A stretch of 64,000 nucleotides of DNA from Isoetes taiwanensis (GCA_021234155.1 JAJEKV010000032.1:13780283-13844282), one strand, 5' to 3'; shown: positions 13,101-27,140, numbered from the stretch's first letter. Made by a program: numbers and translations. Notes: a model not told the origin generated them from the letters alone.

Positions 13101-16100
13101 TTTCTCGAAAATTCGAAAATTGGGCGTGTCTGGAGATGAATTAGGGATCTTAAAAAAACAGGGAATTTATTTTAGTACAATGCATTAATTGCGAATTCTG
13201 AATGTCTTGCCACTTTGCAAAAGCGCCCCCACTTCTACTTGCCACATCGGGAGGAGGAAAGGCCCAAACTCGCTCCGTCGGTTCCCCTTGCTCCGTATTC
13301 TCGGCTCTTTGCTTTCGGCCCGGGTCCCAAGTGCAGCAGGACCCGGAATACCGGCCCCAAAGCGTAAACCCTTCTAGGGCACGGCCCCACGGGGTTTACG
13401 TTTGAGGCCCTCTCCTTGTCGGTCGGCGGGACCTTTGCTGCCCGTGTCTTGAAGATGGGGTTGGGGTGTTGGCCTGCCAGGCGGGACCCTAAAATCCCTC
13501 GGAGGCTGCTTGCCCCAAATTTCCTCTCCCAAGGCCTGAGGGGCCGGGCCAGGCGACCTCCCTCTCCCGGAATCGTGATCGACTCTGCCAATGGACTCGA
13601 GCGTCGACATTGCCACGGGGACCAAGTTCCGTGGCAGAAGACCACCCGAACTCCAAGAAGCGCCAAAGTAGCTCACTTCCATCACACTTTCGTAGTCAAT
13701 TGGCCTAGGATGTGCATGCGGGATCTTGTCGTGGGGCGTGAGTGTTTCCTTCTTTAGCAAAACCGGCCAGTGTAACTTGCTCCCTAGGGTAATTTCGCCA
13801 TTCCGGACGATTTGGCGGGGTCTATTTGCCATTCAGGAGCATCCCGGTGCCCGAGCGACAAAAGCAGTCACGGTTTTCTGGGAGACATCAGGGGCCCAGC
13901 GGTTTGACAAGTTCTCCGGGACCCGATCTGGAATCTTTTGGACCTTCGAAGAGGGCCCCTGAGCGGAGGATCAGCGGTGGGATAGGGGCAGGGCTCGGGA
14001 GGGTGGTCATTAGCGTGCGACCGGGGAGGCTGCCCGGGAAGAGCTGCCTCGGGAACTTTTGGATCCGCCTCACGGGGTGGGACTCTCCCCCCTCTTGTGA
14101 GGATCCTGCAAGGTCTGGCCTCGTTTGACTTGGGGAAGGGTGCCAGCTCGGTTGCCACAGCGGGCTGCCCGGCCGTTCTATCTTAACCCTTTGGCCTAGA
14201 CCTTCTCAGAAAATTCGAAAATTGGGCGTGTGCTGGAGATGAATTAGGGATCGGCAAAAAAGCGGAATTTATTTTCGTGCAATGCATTAATTCTTGAATT
14301 CTACGAATGTCTTGCCAGCACCAAAAGCGCCCCGACTTCTACTTGCCACATCGGGAGGAGGAAAGGCCCAAACTCCGCTCCGTCGGTTCCCCTTGCTCCG
14401 TATTCTCGGACTCTTTGCTTCTCGGCCGGTCCCAAGTGCAGCAGACCGGGACTCGGCCCCAAAGCGTAAACCCTTCTAGGCACGGCAGCCCACGGGGTTT
14501 CGTTTGAGGCCCTCTCCTTGTCGGTCGGTGGTAGGGACCTTGCCCGTGTCTTGAAAGTGGAGTTGGGGTGTTGGCTTGAGCGGGCGGACCCTAAAATCCC
14601 TCGGGGGCTGCTTGCCCCAAATTTCCTCTCCCCAAGGCCACAGGGGCGGACCCAGGCGACCTCCCTCTCTCGAATCGCGATCGACTCGCCAATGGACTCG
14701 GAGCGTCGACATTGCCACAGGGACCAAGTTCCGTGGCGGAAGACCACCCGAACTCCAAGCGCCAAAGTAGCTCACTTCCATCACACTCGTAGTCAATTGG
14801 CCTAGGATGTGCATGCGGGATCTTGTCGTGGGGCGTGAGTGTTTCCTTCTTCGCCAAAACCGGCCAGGTGTAACTTGCTCCCTAGGGTAATTTAAGCCAT
14901 TCGGACGATTTGGCGGGGGTCTATTTGCCATTCGGAGCATCCCCGGTGCCCGACGACAAAGCAGTCTGCGGTTTCTACAAGGTAGACATCGGGGCGCCCA
15001 GCGGTTTGACAAGTTCTCCCGGACCGATCTGGAATCTTTTGGACCTTCGAAGGGGCCCTGAGCGGAGGATCAGCGGTCGGATAGGGGCAGGGCTCGGGGA
15101 GGTGGTCATTAGCGTCACGACCCGGGGGGCGGCGCGGGGAAGGGCTGCCTCGGGGAACTTTTGGATCCGCCTCACGGGGTGGGACTCTCCCCTCTTGTGA
15201 GGGATCCTGCAAGGTCTGGCCTCGTTTGACTTGGGGAAGGGTGCGGCTCGGTTGCCACCAGCGGGCTGCCCCGACCGTTCTAATGCTAACCCTTTGACCT
15301 AGACCTTCTCAGAAAATTCGAAAAAAATTGGGCCGTGTCTTTGGAGATGAATTAGGGATCGGCAAAAACGAATTTATTTTCGTGCAATGCATTAATTGCG
15401 AATTCTGAATGTCTTGCCCTTTGCAAAGCGCCCCGACTTCTACTTGCCACATCGGGAGGAGGAAGGCCCAAACTCGCTCGTCGGTTCCCCTTGCTCCGTA
15501 TTTCACCTTTGCGCTACCGGCCGGGTCCCAAGTGCAGAACCGGGACTCGGCCCCCAAAGCGTAAACCCTTCTAGAGCACGGCAGCCCACGGGGTTTACGT
15601 TTTGGAGGCCCTCTCCTTGTCGGTCGGTAGGGACCTTGCTGGCAGAGTGTCTTGAAGTGGAGTTGGGGTGTTGGCCTTGAGCCTTGGACCCTAAAATCCC
15701 TCCGGGCTGCTTGCCCCAAATTTCCTCTCCCAAGGCCACAGGGGCGGGCTGAGGCGACCTCCCCTCTCGGGAATCGCGATCTGGCTCGCCAATGGACTCG
15801 AGCGTCGACATTGCCACGGGGACCAAGTTCCGTGGCAGAAGACCACCCGAACTCCAAGAAGCGCCAAAGTAGCTCACTTCCATCACACTCGTAGTCAATT
15901 GGCCTAGGATGTGCATGCGGGATCTTGTCGTGGAGGCGTGAGTGTTTCCTTCTTTTGCAAAACCGGCAGTGTAACTTGCTCCCTAGGGTAATTTAAGCCA
16001 TTCGGACGATTTGGCGGGGTCTATTTGCCATTCGGAGCATCCCGGTGCGAGCGACAAAAGCAGTCACGGTTTCTACAAAGTAGACATCGGGGCGCCCGTG

Positions 16101-19003
16101 ATTTTGACAAGTTCTCCGGACGATCTGGAATCTTTTGGACCTTCGAAGAGGGGCCCTGAGCGGAGGATCAGCGGTCGGATAGGGAACCCGGGCTCGGGAG
16201 GTGGTCATTAGCGTCGCGACCGAGGGCGGCCGGGGGAAGGGCTGCCTCGGGAACTTTTGGATCCGCCTCACGGGGTGGGACTCTCCCCCCTCTTGTGAGG
16301 ATCCTGCAAGGTCTGGCCTCGTTTGACTTGGGGAAGGGTGCGGCTTCGGTTGCCTACGGGCTGCCCGACCGTTCTAATACTAACCCTTTGACCTAGACCT
16401 TCTCAGAAAATTCCGAAAATTGGGCGTGTCTTTGGAGATGAATTAGGGATCCGTGGCAAAAACGAATTTATTTTTCGTGCAATGCATTAATTGCGAATTC
16501 TACGAATGTCTTGCCCTTTATAAAAGCGCCCCCGACTTCTACTTGCCACGCCGGGAGGAGGAAAGGCCCAAACTCCGCTCCGTCGGTTCCCCTTGCTCAA
16601 GTATTCTCATTTGCTTTGCTTTCGGCCGGGTCCCAAGTTACCTTGAGACGGGACTCGGCCCCCCAAAGCGTAAACCCTTCTAGGGCACGGCAGCCCGCGG
16701 GGTTTCGTTTGAGGAGGCCCTCTCCTTGTCGGTCGGTAGGGACCTTGCGGCCGTGTCTTGAAGTGGAGTTGGGGTGTTGGCCTTGGGCGTGGACCCTAAA
16801 ATCCCTCGGGAGGGCTGCTTGCCCCAAATTTCCTCTCCCCCAAGGCCACAGGGGCGGACCGGGCGACCTCCCTCTCGGGAATCGCGATCGACTACGCCAA
16901 TGGACTCGAGCGTCGACATTGCCACAGGGACCAAGTTCCGTGGCGGAAGACCACCCGAACTCCAAAAAGCGCCAAAGTAGCTCACTTCCATCACACTCGT
17001 AGTCAATTGGCCTAGGATGTGCATGCGGGATCTTGTCGTGGAGGGCGTGAGTGTTTCCTTCTTTTCGCCAAAAACCGTAGTGTAACTTGCTCCCTAGGGT
17101 AATTTCGCCATTCCGGACGATTTGGCGGGGTCTATTGCCATTCGGAGCATCCCCGGTGCGACGACAAAGCAGTCACCGGTTTCTACAAAGGTAGACATCG
17201 GGGGGCCAGCGGTTTGACAAGTTCTCCCGGACCCGATCTGGAATCTTTTGGACCTTCGAAGAGGGGCCTGAGCGGAGGATCCAGCGGTCCGGATAGGGGA
17301 GGCGGGCTCCGGGAGGGGTGGTCATTAAGCGTCTGACCCGGGGGGCCGGTTGCGGGGGAAGGAGCTGCCTCGGAACTTTTTGGATCCCGCCTCACGGGGT
17401 GGGACTCTCCCCTCTTGTGAGGGATCCTGCAAGGTCTGGCCTCGTTTGACTTGGGGAAGGGTGCCAGCTTCGGTTGCCACTGCCGGGCTGCCCGAAGCCG
17501 TTCTAATCTAACCCTTTGACCTAGACCTTCTCAGAAAATTCCGAAAATTGGGCGTGTCTTTGGAGATGAATTAGGGATCGGCTGGCAAAAACCGAATTTA
17601 TTTTCGTGCAATGCATTAATTGCGAATTTTACGAATGTCTTGCCTTTTGCAAAGCGCCCCGACTTCTACTTGCCACATCCGGGAGGAGGAAAGGCCCAAA
17701 CTCCCTCTCGTCGTTCCCCTTGCTCCCGTATTCACCATTCTCTTGCTTCTCGGCCAGGTCCCAAGTGCAGCAGACCGAGGACTCGGCCCCAAAGCGTAAA
17801 CCCTTCTGGGCACGGCCGCTCCACGGGTTTCGTTTGGAAAACCCTCTCCTTGTCAGGTGTAGGGACCTTATGCCGCGTCTTGAAGTGGAGTTGGGGTGTT
17901 GATGCGAGGCCTTGGGACCCTAAAATCCCTCAGGGGCTGCTTGCCCCAAATTTCCTCTCCCCAAGGCCGGGGGCGGGCGGGCGACCTCCCCCAAATTTCC
18001 TCTGCCAATGGACTGAGCGGGACGGACCAAGTTCGTGGCGGAAGACCACCCGAACCCAACAAGCGCCAAAGTAGCTCACTTCCATCATCTCGTAGTCAAT
18101 TGGACCTAGGATGTGCATGGACTCGTGGAGGGTGGGTGTTTCCTTCTTTAAAAGCCCGGCAGTGTAAGGGGCAAGTGAATTCGGACGATTTGGTCTATTT
18201 GGAGCATCGGTGCCCGAGCGACTTCAACGGTTTCTGGTAGGCATCGGGGCCCGGTTTGACAAGATTCTCCGGGACCTGCCTCCGGAATCTTTTGGACCTT
18301 CAGAAGGGGGCCGAGCGGAGGATCCAAGTTGGATGGGAACCGGGACTCGGGAGGTGGTCGATTGGCCCTAGGCTTCGGCGGGAAGAGCTGCCTCGGGAAC
18401 TTTTGTCGGTGGATGGGACTCTCCCCTCTTGTGAGGATGTTGGGGTGTTTGACTTGGGGAAGGGGTGCACCTCGGTTGCCACAGCGGGCTGCCCACAACC
18501 GTTCTAATTAACCCCTTGAGACCTTCTCATAAACTCATGTGCTGGAGATGAATTAGGGATCAATTGGCAAAAAGCGGAATTTATTTTAGGTGCAATGCAT
18601 TAATTGCGAATTCTGAAGCGCACCAAAAGCGCCCCCGACTTCTACTTGGATGCGGGAGGAAAGGCCCAAACTCCGCTCCGTCGGTTCCCCTTGCTTTCCG
18701 TATTCTCGGCTGTATGCGCTCATAGGTCCCAAGTGCAAGCAGACCCAGGACTCGGCCCCAAAAGCGTAAACCCTTCTAGAGCACGGCAGCCCACGGGGTT
18801 TACGTTTGAGCCCTCTCCTTGTCGGTTAGTAGGGACCTCGCGACTTCGTGTCTTGAAGTGGAGTTGGGGTGTTGACCACATATTTGACCCTAAAATCCCT
18901 CAGGAATGCTTGCCAAAAATTTCCTCTCCCCAAGGCCCGGGGACGGACCCAGGCGACCTCCCCTCAGGGTATCGCGATCGCGACTCGCCAATGGACTCAA
19001 GCG
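10181..19003. repeat. GC-rich tandem array, 1.1 kb unit, eight copies
   Basis: The landmark GAGATGAATTAGGGATC recurs near 10259, 12018, 13134, 14238, 15345, 16437, 17566 and 18546, giving spacings of about 1759, 1118, 1103, 1109, 1090, 1129 and 981 bp. Other landmarks shared by all units include CCCCAAAGCGTAAACCCTTC, GGGGTGTTGG, CCCCAAATTTCCTCTC, CCAATGGACTC and GGAATCTTTTGGACCTTC. Frames of 60-190 codons occur on both strands in every unit but change frame from copy to copy because of indels, so none is supported as a gene. It does not resemble 5S or 45S rDNA. The last unit (about 17.9-19.0 kb) is the most degraded and ends abruptly within the unit. Confidence 0.92.
10468..11475. repeat. Internally amplified sub-block in first array unit
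   Basis: The segment from CCCCAAAGCGTAAACCC to the CACAGGGACCAAGTT-type end occurs three times in a row (starts near 10468, 10771 and 11131) where every other unit has one. This explains why the first unit is about 1.76 kb instead of 1.1 kb. The amplification is at the left edge of the array. Confidence 0.8.
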
Positions 19004-19008
19004 TCCAT

Positions 19009-20090
19009 GAAGTTGATGGCAAGCTTGATTTAGTATGAAAGTATGCAAGTGAAGCTCAATGGTGCACAAGTGCGGTTTATTAAAGTGGATAGATAAACAA
19101 GGATGGAGAGAAATCTAAGTGGATACATAAACAAGAATAGATAAAATACATAAGTAATGAAACAAATCTAAGTTTAATAATATTAACTTAAAAAAAAGGA
19201 CACGTCGATATAAACCAAAAGTCGTCAAATGAAAGCATAGGCGGGCTCTAGAATAGGTATAGCTTAACTTGTCCAAATCCAGTGCGACAACAAATTAATT
19301 GCCGTGGCGGTCACATTCATATGGACTCATTATGGAGTGTCGAAATTGAATATCTCGAACTCGAAATTCAAGGTGAGGCGTCGTTGAACCACTGGTATGT
19401 CCAAAACCCTTAGCATTAATCTATGAAGAGGCGCAACCATATATGAAGTTGTATGTGATCATGCGAGAGAGAATATGGCAAATCAAAGCTCTTCTTGGGC
19501 GACTTTGCATGGATTTGTAGTTGGGCATGCCTTGTGTAGATTGTATCTAGTAGGAAGAAACAGCACAGTGAGCCATATGTTTGCCTTTCTATCATATCAT
19601 GGTGAAGTGATTGGCAAGCTTGATTTAGTATGAAAGTATGCAAGTGAAGCTCAATGGTGCACAAGTCTGGTTTATTAAAGTGGATAGATAAACAAGGATG
19701 GAGAGAAATCTAAGTGGATAGATAAAGAAGGATAGATAAAATACATAAGTAATGAAACAAATCTAAGTTGCTAATAATATTAACAAAAAAAAGGACACGT
19801 TCGTTTTGGAACCGAAACATCGTTATAAGCGTCGTCAAAAAATTACAGACGTCATAAAAAAAGATTGCTAATAATAATAACTTAATTAAAAAAAAAGACA
19901 CGTCGTTATAAACCAAAACGTCGTCAAATGAAAGCATAGGGCGGGCTCTAGAATAGGTATAGCTTAACTGTCCAAATCCGGTACTGACAACAAATTAATT
20001 GCCGTGGCGGTCACATTCGTATGGACTCATTATGGAGTGTACGAAATTGAATATCTCGAACTCGAAATTCAAGGTGAGTAGGATATGTTA
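19009..20090. repeat. Two direct copies of a 0.4-0.5 kb AT-rich segment
   Basis: GCAAGCTTGATTTAGTATG followed by GTGGATAGATAAACAAGGATG and later CGGGCTCTAGAATAGG occurs at 19009-19377 and again at about 19607-20080. The second copy has about 100 extra bp (about 19795-19895) carrying more CGTCG motifs. Both copies contain GACACGTCG next to an A-run. The array of 1.1 kb units stops directly at the start of the first copy. Confidence 0.8.
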
Positions 20091-20189
20091 TATTAAGGTG
20101 AAGGGTCTATCTTGTGCCACCACAATATAGATAAAAAACATAAGTAATAAAACAAATAGATCTAAGTTGGTAACTTAATAAAAAAAAAA

Positions 20190-20640
20190 AAAAAGACACG
20201 TCGGTATACACATTGGCGTCATTCATAAAATGCCCACCTCTTTTCTACCTTTCTGTTTATGCGGATCGAATATTGCAGCTCGATCCATCGGTGAAAACTT
20301 TTTTTAATCATCTAAGTTCGTCCAAAGATAAAAATTTGAGTTTGATTTCTACATTTTCTATCACAAAAAATGTATGGAGGTGGAGGCAAACGGGACTTTC
20401 AACATCTGTTCAAGAGCGACTTCACGAGTTAGATTCTTGCATAAATAAATGACCCTCCAATTGGGTAACAATCCTTCTTTGTATAATAATTATAATTATA
20501 ATAATAACTTATAATTATAACTTAATAAAAAAAGGGCACGTCGTTTAACACAAAGGCGTCGTTATAGAGCGTCGTTTTAACGACTATAATGACGTCGTTA
20601 AGCGGCCTCACGACGTCGTTCAACGACGTCTGTAATTTTT
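20190..20640. promoter_or_regulatory. CGTCGTT/AACGACG motif cluster
   Basis: Repeated GGCACGTCGTT, GGCGTCGTTATAG, CGTCGTTTTAACGAC and GACGTCGTTCAACGACGTC, many of them self-complementary. This is the densest cluster before 31.4 kb and is followed by AAAGCCGGCTTTTCC, itself palindromic. It fits the subterminal region of a CACTA-type element, but no CACTA/TAGTG end was found here. Confidence 0.5.
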
Positions 20641-21082
20641 ATCGTAAAGCCGGCTTTTCCGCGCCTAGTTTTTGGTTCTAAGCGGCTGGAGGAGGCGTTT
20701 TTCATGGCGATTTTGGCGCGGATCATCCTGCCGGTCCTTTTCCAAGCTTCAAGCAAGCATCCAAAGGTATTTCAATGGATCAATCAACTCTATTTTTGAA
20801 TTAGGCTTGTTGTTGTTTGATAGATTTAGGCTTCTTGTTTTTTCTTGTTTGTTTTCAATCCATCCCATTTCTATCCTCCTCTTCTTTTCCATCCTTGTTT
20901 TCTTCAATCCATTTTCGCCTCTTATTAGTATGAATCGAATCCTCCTCCTTCTTCTTCCAATCATCTTCCAATCATTGGTTTCTTCCTTCTAATCTTAGTT
21001 CTTCCAATCTTCTATTCATTTTCTTCTTCTTCTTCTTCACCACTTTCTCATTCTATTCAATCTTTCTTTCCTATCTCCCTTT

Positions 21083-21207
21083 CTTCTTCTTCTTCTTCTT
21101 CTTCTTCTTCTTCTTCTTCTTCTTCTTCTTCTTCTTCTTCTTCTTCTTCTTCTTCTTCTTCTTCTTCTTCTTCTTCTTCTTCTTCTTCTTCTTCTTCTTC
21201 TTCTTCT
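21083..21207. repeat. (CTT)n microsatellite
   Basis: About 41 CTT copies, counterpart of 244-385. The poly-arginine frame on the reverse strand is low complexity. Confidence 0.96.
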
Positions 21208-23443
21208 CAGACATGTATTTCTTACCTGACTAAAAATCACATTTAAAAAGTACATTACATTAAAGAACCTTGTTCAAGGTAAGGACATATAATTCAAATA
21301 TATCCACCACGGTTTTTAAGCTGGGGCCACATCGAGCACTCCAAACCATTGTCCATTTAACTTAACTCGGATATAAGAAAACATATTCCATAAAAGTATA
21401 AATCTGATTTTAAAGTGTACTTAAATCTCAAATTATGATCAAATAAAATATACAATATAAAGTATTCAATATTAATTAATTTTATTTCCTTCTCTATCCA
21501 GTTTTTCCACTTTGTACAACCTCCTTTTCATGCATAAACCATCATATATAGTCATTTTTCAAACTATAATACTTGAACAATTTTAATATCATTGCGTCTA
21601 ACCTCTACTATGTTATAACGTAGTTTATTTCCATGTTACAGACCCGCTCTATATCTATTTTACTTGTCATAATTCGGATTTAATGTTTGCTTCCATATAT
21701 ACTTCTCAATCATAATCAATCCATGAAATTGTGACATTTGGAAGGATCTCACCAAACTTTAAGCAATATCAAGATTGTACATCTTCAAATGAAGTAGAAA
21801 TTCAAAGATTCTCCTTCATGATTTGTAGTTTTATTTGTGCTACATCTAACCTTGACAAAAGAGTAGGGAGAAGATGTCTTGGTTACCTGCACCCAAACAA
21901 CCAATATTAGCATGATAATGGTAATAAGGAAAGGGTCCGAAGCAATAAGACATCTTTGCTCATCGCCTTTCACCTAAATTTGGCAAAGTTCTAGACAAAT
22001 TTTAAGCCAACTATAATCATGCAATAATAGGCCATTAAATTATTGCCACTTTTAACCCTTTTTAGGTTGCTTACCACAACCAATTAAAGTGATTACACTA
22101 TTTATCGCCTTATAAACATAGTAATATAACAACTGTTATAAATAGCAACAAATTTGACAAGAGTCTATGTTATTATACGCCGAAACCTCCATGTCTCAAA
22201 GATTATCTTGCTACAAATCTAGAGTAGAGATTAACCCGAAAAGAATCAAATAACCAAGGAATTTTAGTTTTGTTCTACATGGCTCTTTTACCATAGAGCA
22301 GCCATTTAACCCATAAGGGTCCAGAACTTTATCAACACTTAGTCATAGTAGTTACTGTTTCTACCTTGTATTTACAATGCTACATAGTTGGAGCAAAGCC
22401 TTACCATACATTTTAACATAAATTGTTAATTTAAGATCCATTTTTTGCAGAGAGAAGTTTGTTACGGAAAACAAGTGATAACCTATTCATCTACAAAACA
22501 CCGGGCCTTAACAAAAAAAATCCTTCCCTTATCTTTTATTCTTTGAAGCAAAAATGAGTCGAAGTAGATCTAGCAAGTCTGTATTAATCCTGTATTTTAG
22601 CTTTCAAATGAAGTTTAATCTATAAACCGACTGATTCAAGCACTCGTATGAGTCGCAGTGCACCGCCATTTTCCCGGATGGGATTTTTCTTCAAAACCAA
22701 AGATAGGCCTTCTATGCCGCTGCATTATTTTGCATAGCAAGGGTTCGTCTCTACAGCATCCCGCGATCACCTATCTTTGCTTAGGGTTGCCTTGGCACAT
22801 CCCCTTGCTTGGTGTAGTGATCCGCTTCATTTGTAGCAAAAAAGCGGCAAAATATCTCCCACCGAAACTTGGCTTTGCCCTTTCTTTGGTTATTAAAATA
22901 CACAACATGTATTTGATTTTTTTTTAAAAATAACCCCTTTTCGAATTCCACAATGCACATCCGTTTGCATTAAACCCTTATTATATATTTATTCCATTGG
23001 TCACTTCATCATATCACAAAGCCCAAAAGTTGGTGTACCATAGTATACAATCATACCATTATTTATTACATGCCCATAAGACTGCCATTTTTTCCATCCA
23101 TATTGAAGTCCTGAAAAGCAAGTCCTCTAAACGTACAACCAACCTATGCAACCTTTTGCTATGTCCAACATTTTTTTCATATTTACTCTTCTAGTCCAAC
23201 ATTTCAAATATCAGAACTATTAGTATGTACTTCTATAATATCCATCAATACCAACATAGTTCTTGTACATGCATAGAACGTAAGCATTGAACAACAAGTA
23301 ATCTTTAAGATATTCCCCAAACTTCCAACTTCCAACTTCACATCCATTTACATAGAGAAATTTCTCTATTCACCTTATTTTCCTATTTGTCTTACTTTTA
23401 TATTCTTCTTCTTCCCAATTTGAGCATCTTTCATCATAATTTA
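21208..23443. repeat. 2.2 kb AT-rich unit, copy A3
   Basis: Direct match to A1 with many small differences. They concentrate where A1 and A2 have CAG or CTG (for example CAGCA becoming CAAAGA, CTGC becoming CGC). Confidence 0.85.
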
Positions 23444-23520
23444 TTTCTTTTTCTTCTTCTTCTTCTTCTTCTTCTTCTTCTTCTTTCTTCTTCTTCTTCT
23501 TCTTTTCTTTCTTTTCTTCT
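23444..23520. repeat. Imperfect (CTT)n run
   Basis: Shorter and more interrupted counterpart of 2627-2713, followed by the spacer with its hairpin at about 23566-23606. Confidence 0.9.
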
Positions 23521-24017
23521 CCCACAATCCCCTCCCTCGGGATGGGGACACCCTCTTTTTTTATAAGGAAAGTAGACCCCCTCATAAAAGAGGGGTCCTA
23601 CTTCCTTACACCAAGAAAGTAGATTTGTAGAATCTATAATTCAACATGAAGTTATTGTATCATCCGTATTTTGTATCATCCGTATTTTTGTGGTATAAGG
23701 CTATTGGGCCAAATATTATATCCGGCTGAAGTGATACTTCGAGAGCTAGTTCAAAGGACTAGTTCAAGACCGAAAGATTATCGATTTTGAAATTATGAAG
23801 TACATAAGGGCAACAATGGGCCTTAAGTACCAAAGGTGTCAATTCTAATATTGCATAATGCAATATATCATCTTATAGGCTATGGGCCATTTACCACAAC
23901 ATATGGTAGCAAAACCTACTTTTCTCATTCAAAAGCAATAATATTCAAACTAACCCGTTTTGTAGAAGTGATGCTTGCTAGATTTCTCCAAAGAAGTGGA
24001 AGTCTTGATTTCTTCTT

Positions 24018-26251
24018 TCAGACATGTTCTTACCTAGACTACAGTCACATTTAAAAGTACAATTACATTAAAAGAACCTTGTTCAAGGTAAGATCATAAT
24101 TCCAAATATCCACTGGTTTTTAGGCCAGCCACATCAGCACTCTCCAAAACCATTAGCCCATTTAACTTCCTCGATATAAGAAAACATATTCCATAAAGTA
24201 TAAATCTCAGATTTTAAAGTGTACAAGTGTAAATCTCAAATTCTCAGATCAAGTATAAAATATACAATGTAAAGTATTCAATATTAATTCAATTTTATTT
24301 CCTTTTCTATCCGCTTTTTCCACTTTGTACAACCTCCTTTTCATGCATAAAACCATCATATATAGTCATTTTTTCAAACTATAATACTTCTACAATTTTA
24401 ATATCATTGCGTCTAACCTCTACTATGTTATAACGTAGTTTATTTCCATGTTACAGACCCGCCTCATATCTATTTTATCGCCATAATTCAGGATTTAATG
24501 TTTGCTTCCATATATACTTCCTCAATCATAATCAATCCATGAAATTGTGACATTTGGAAGGATCTCACCAAACTTTAAGCAATATCAAGATTGTACATCT
24601 TCAAATGAAGTAGAAATTCAAAGATTCTCCTTCATGATTTGTAGCTTATTTGTGCTACATCGAACCTTGACAAAAAGAGTAGGAGAAGATGTCTTGTTAC
24701 CCGCACCCAAACAGATTCAATATTAGCATGATAATGGTAATAAGGAAAGGGGCGTAAGCAATAAGACATCTTGGCTCATCGCCCTTCACCTAAATTTGGC
24801 AAAGTTCTAGACAAATTTTAAGCCAACTATAATCATTTAATAGGCCATTAAATTATTGCCACTTTAACCCTTTTTAGGTTGCTTACCACAACCAATTAAA
24901 GTGATTACACTATTTATCGCCTTATAAACATAGTAATATAACAACTGTTATGCAAATAGCAACAAATTTGACAAGAGTCTAAGGTTATTATATCGCCTCG
25001 AAACCTCCATGTCTCAAAGATTATCTTGCTACAAATCTAGAGTAGAGATTAACCCGAAAAGAATGCGAATAACCTGAATTTTAGCTTTTGTTCTACATGG
25101 CTCTCTTACCATAGAGCACCATGCCTTCAAGGGTCCAGAACTTTATCAACACTTAGTCGTAGTAGTTCTTGTTTCTACCTTGTATTTACAATGCTACATA
25201 GTTGAGCAAAGCCTTACCATACATTTTAACATAAATTGTTAATTTAAGATCCATTTTTTTGCAGAGAGAAGTTTGCCCGGGAAAACAGCCAGATAACCTA
25301 TTCATCTACAAAACACCGGGGCCTTAACAAAAAATCCTTCCCTTATCTTTTATTGCTGAAGCAAAAATGAGTCGCAGTAGATCTAGCAAGTCTGTATTAA
25401 TCCTGTATTTTAGCTTTCAAATGAAGTTTAATCTATAAAACTGACCTGATTCGAAGCACTCCGTATGAGTCGCAGGCACCTGCCATTTTCCCAGATGGGA
25501 TTTTCTTCAAAACCAGCATAGGCCTTCTATGCCGTTGCATTATTTTGCATAGCAAGGGTTCGTCTCTAGCAGATCCGGCATCACCTATCTTGCTTAGGGT
25601 TGCCTTCGGCACAGTCCCGCTTGCTTGGGTGTAGTGATCCGCTTCATTTGTAGCAAAAAGCGGCAAAATATCTCCCACCGAAACTTGGCTTTGCCCTTTC
25701 TTTGGTTAAAAATACACAACATGTATTTGATTTTTTTTAAAAAATAACCCCTTTCTCGAATTCCACAATGCACATCCGTTTGCATTAAACCCTTGCCATA
25801 TATTTATTCCATTGGTCACTTCATCATATCACAAAGCCCAAAAAGTTGGTGTACCATAGTATACAATCATACCATTATTTATTACATGCCCATAAGACTG
25901 CCATTTTTTCCATCATATTGAAGTCCTGAAAAGCAAGTCTCTAAACGTACAACCAACCTATGCAACCTTTTTGCTATGTCCAACATTTTTTCATATTTAC
26001 TCTTCTAGTCCAACATTTCAAATATCAGAACTATTAGTATGTACTTCTATAATATCCATCAATACCAACATAGTTCTTGTACATGCATAGAACGTAAGCA
26101 TTGAACAACAAGTAATCTTTAAGATATTCCCAAACTTCCAACTTCCAACTTCACATCCATTTACATAGAGAAATTTCTCTATTCACCTTATTTTCCTATT
26201 TGTCTTTACTTTATATTCTTCTTCTTCCCAATTTGAGCATCTTCTCATAAT
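24018..26251. repeat. 2.2 kb AT-rich unit, copy A4
   Basis: Direct match to A1-A3. The first 1.3 kb carries the same kind of scattered CHG-context differences as A3, while about 25330-26180 is nearly identical to A2. This mosaic pattern suggests uneven consensus quality or gene conversion. Confidence 0.85.
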
Positions 26252-26392
26252 TTCTTCTTCTTTCTTCTTCTTCTTCTTCTTCTTCTTCTTCTTCTTCTTC
26301 TTCTTTCTTCTTCTTCTTCTTCTTCTTCTTCTTCTTCTTCTTCTTCTTCTTCTTCTTCTTCTTCTTCTTCTTCTTCTTCTTCTTCTTCTTCT
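26252..26392. repeat. (CTT)n microsatellite closing unit A4
   Basis: CTT repeats with two CTTT interruptions, counterpart of 5455-5567. Confidence 0.95.
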
Positions 26393-26810
26393 ATTTTTTT
26401 CCATGGAAGAAGGGCGCGTTGAAAGAGCGAGGCCCATTCTTCCTCTATTTTTTATTACAAGAAGGGGCGTCGTTGAAAGAGGCAGGCCCCTTCTTTTATG
26501 TTCTTCCTTTTTTTTTTATTTTCATTTTTTACATGTCAATATATAGTTCTTTTTAATTAACAATGTAAATAGTTTTAATGTCAATGATCTTTTCAACGTG
26601 AATGGTCTTTTTGTTTTTTTTTTTATTTATTTCTTTATTTATGTAAGTTTTCTAATTATTGAATGCCTTTATTTTTTGCATGTACACTAATAACAAAATG
26701 TCGCTCTTGGAAATCCTGACATAGCAGACTCAAGACATTCTAGGTAAGAATTTGAGTTTGAGTAGGAGAATAAAATTTTAATGTTTTATTTAGGTTAAAA
26801 AAACTTGGGG

Positions 26811-27140
26811 AGACTTGGACAAGGGCATGGTCGGCCCGCCTTTGAGTGGAGAAGACTAGGTGTTCCCGGGTCCAAGCTCACCGCTTACTCTTGTAATTTT
26901 ATTGATTAATGTATTTAGTTTAGAAAAAATTGGGGAGACTTGGACAAGGGGCATGGTCCGGCTCGCTTTGAGTGGAGAAGACTAGGTGTTCGGGTCCAAG
27001 CTCACCGCTTTTACTCTTGTAATTTTATTGATTAATGTATTTAGTTTAGAAAAATTTGGGGAGACTTGGACAAGGGCATGGTTGGCTCGCCTTGAGTGGA
27101 GAAGACTAGGTGTTAGGGTCCAAGCTCACCTACTCTTTGT
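26811..27140. repeat. Minisatellite, period about 126 bp, second copy
   Basis: Same array as 5980-6310, with the same repeat count. Confidence 0.85.

Noticed and set aside
10181-19003. Many 60-190-codon frames in the tandem array
   Set aside because: They change frame and strand between units and occur because of high GC. None keeps one frame through several units.
10181-19003. rDNA or intergenic-spacer array
   Set aside because: No 5S, 5.8S, 18S or 25S landmark was recognised in the unit.
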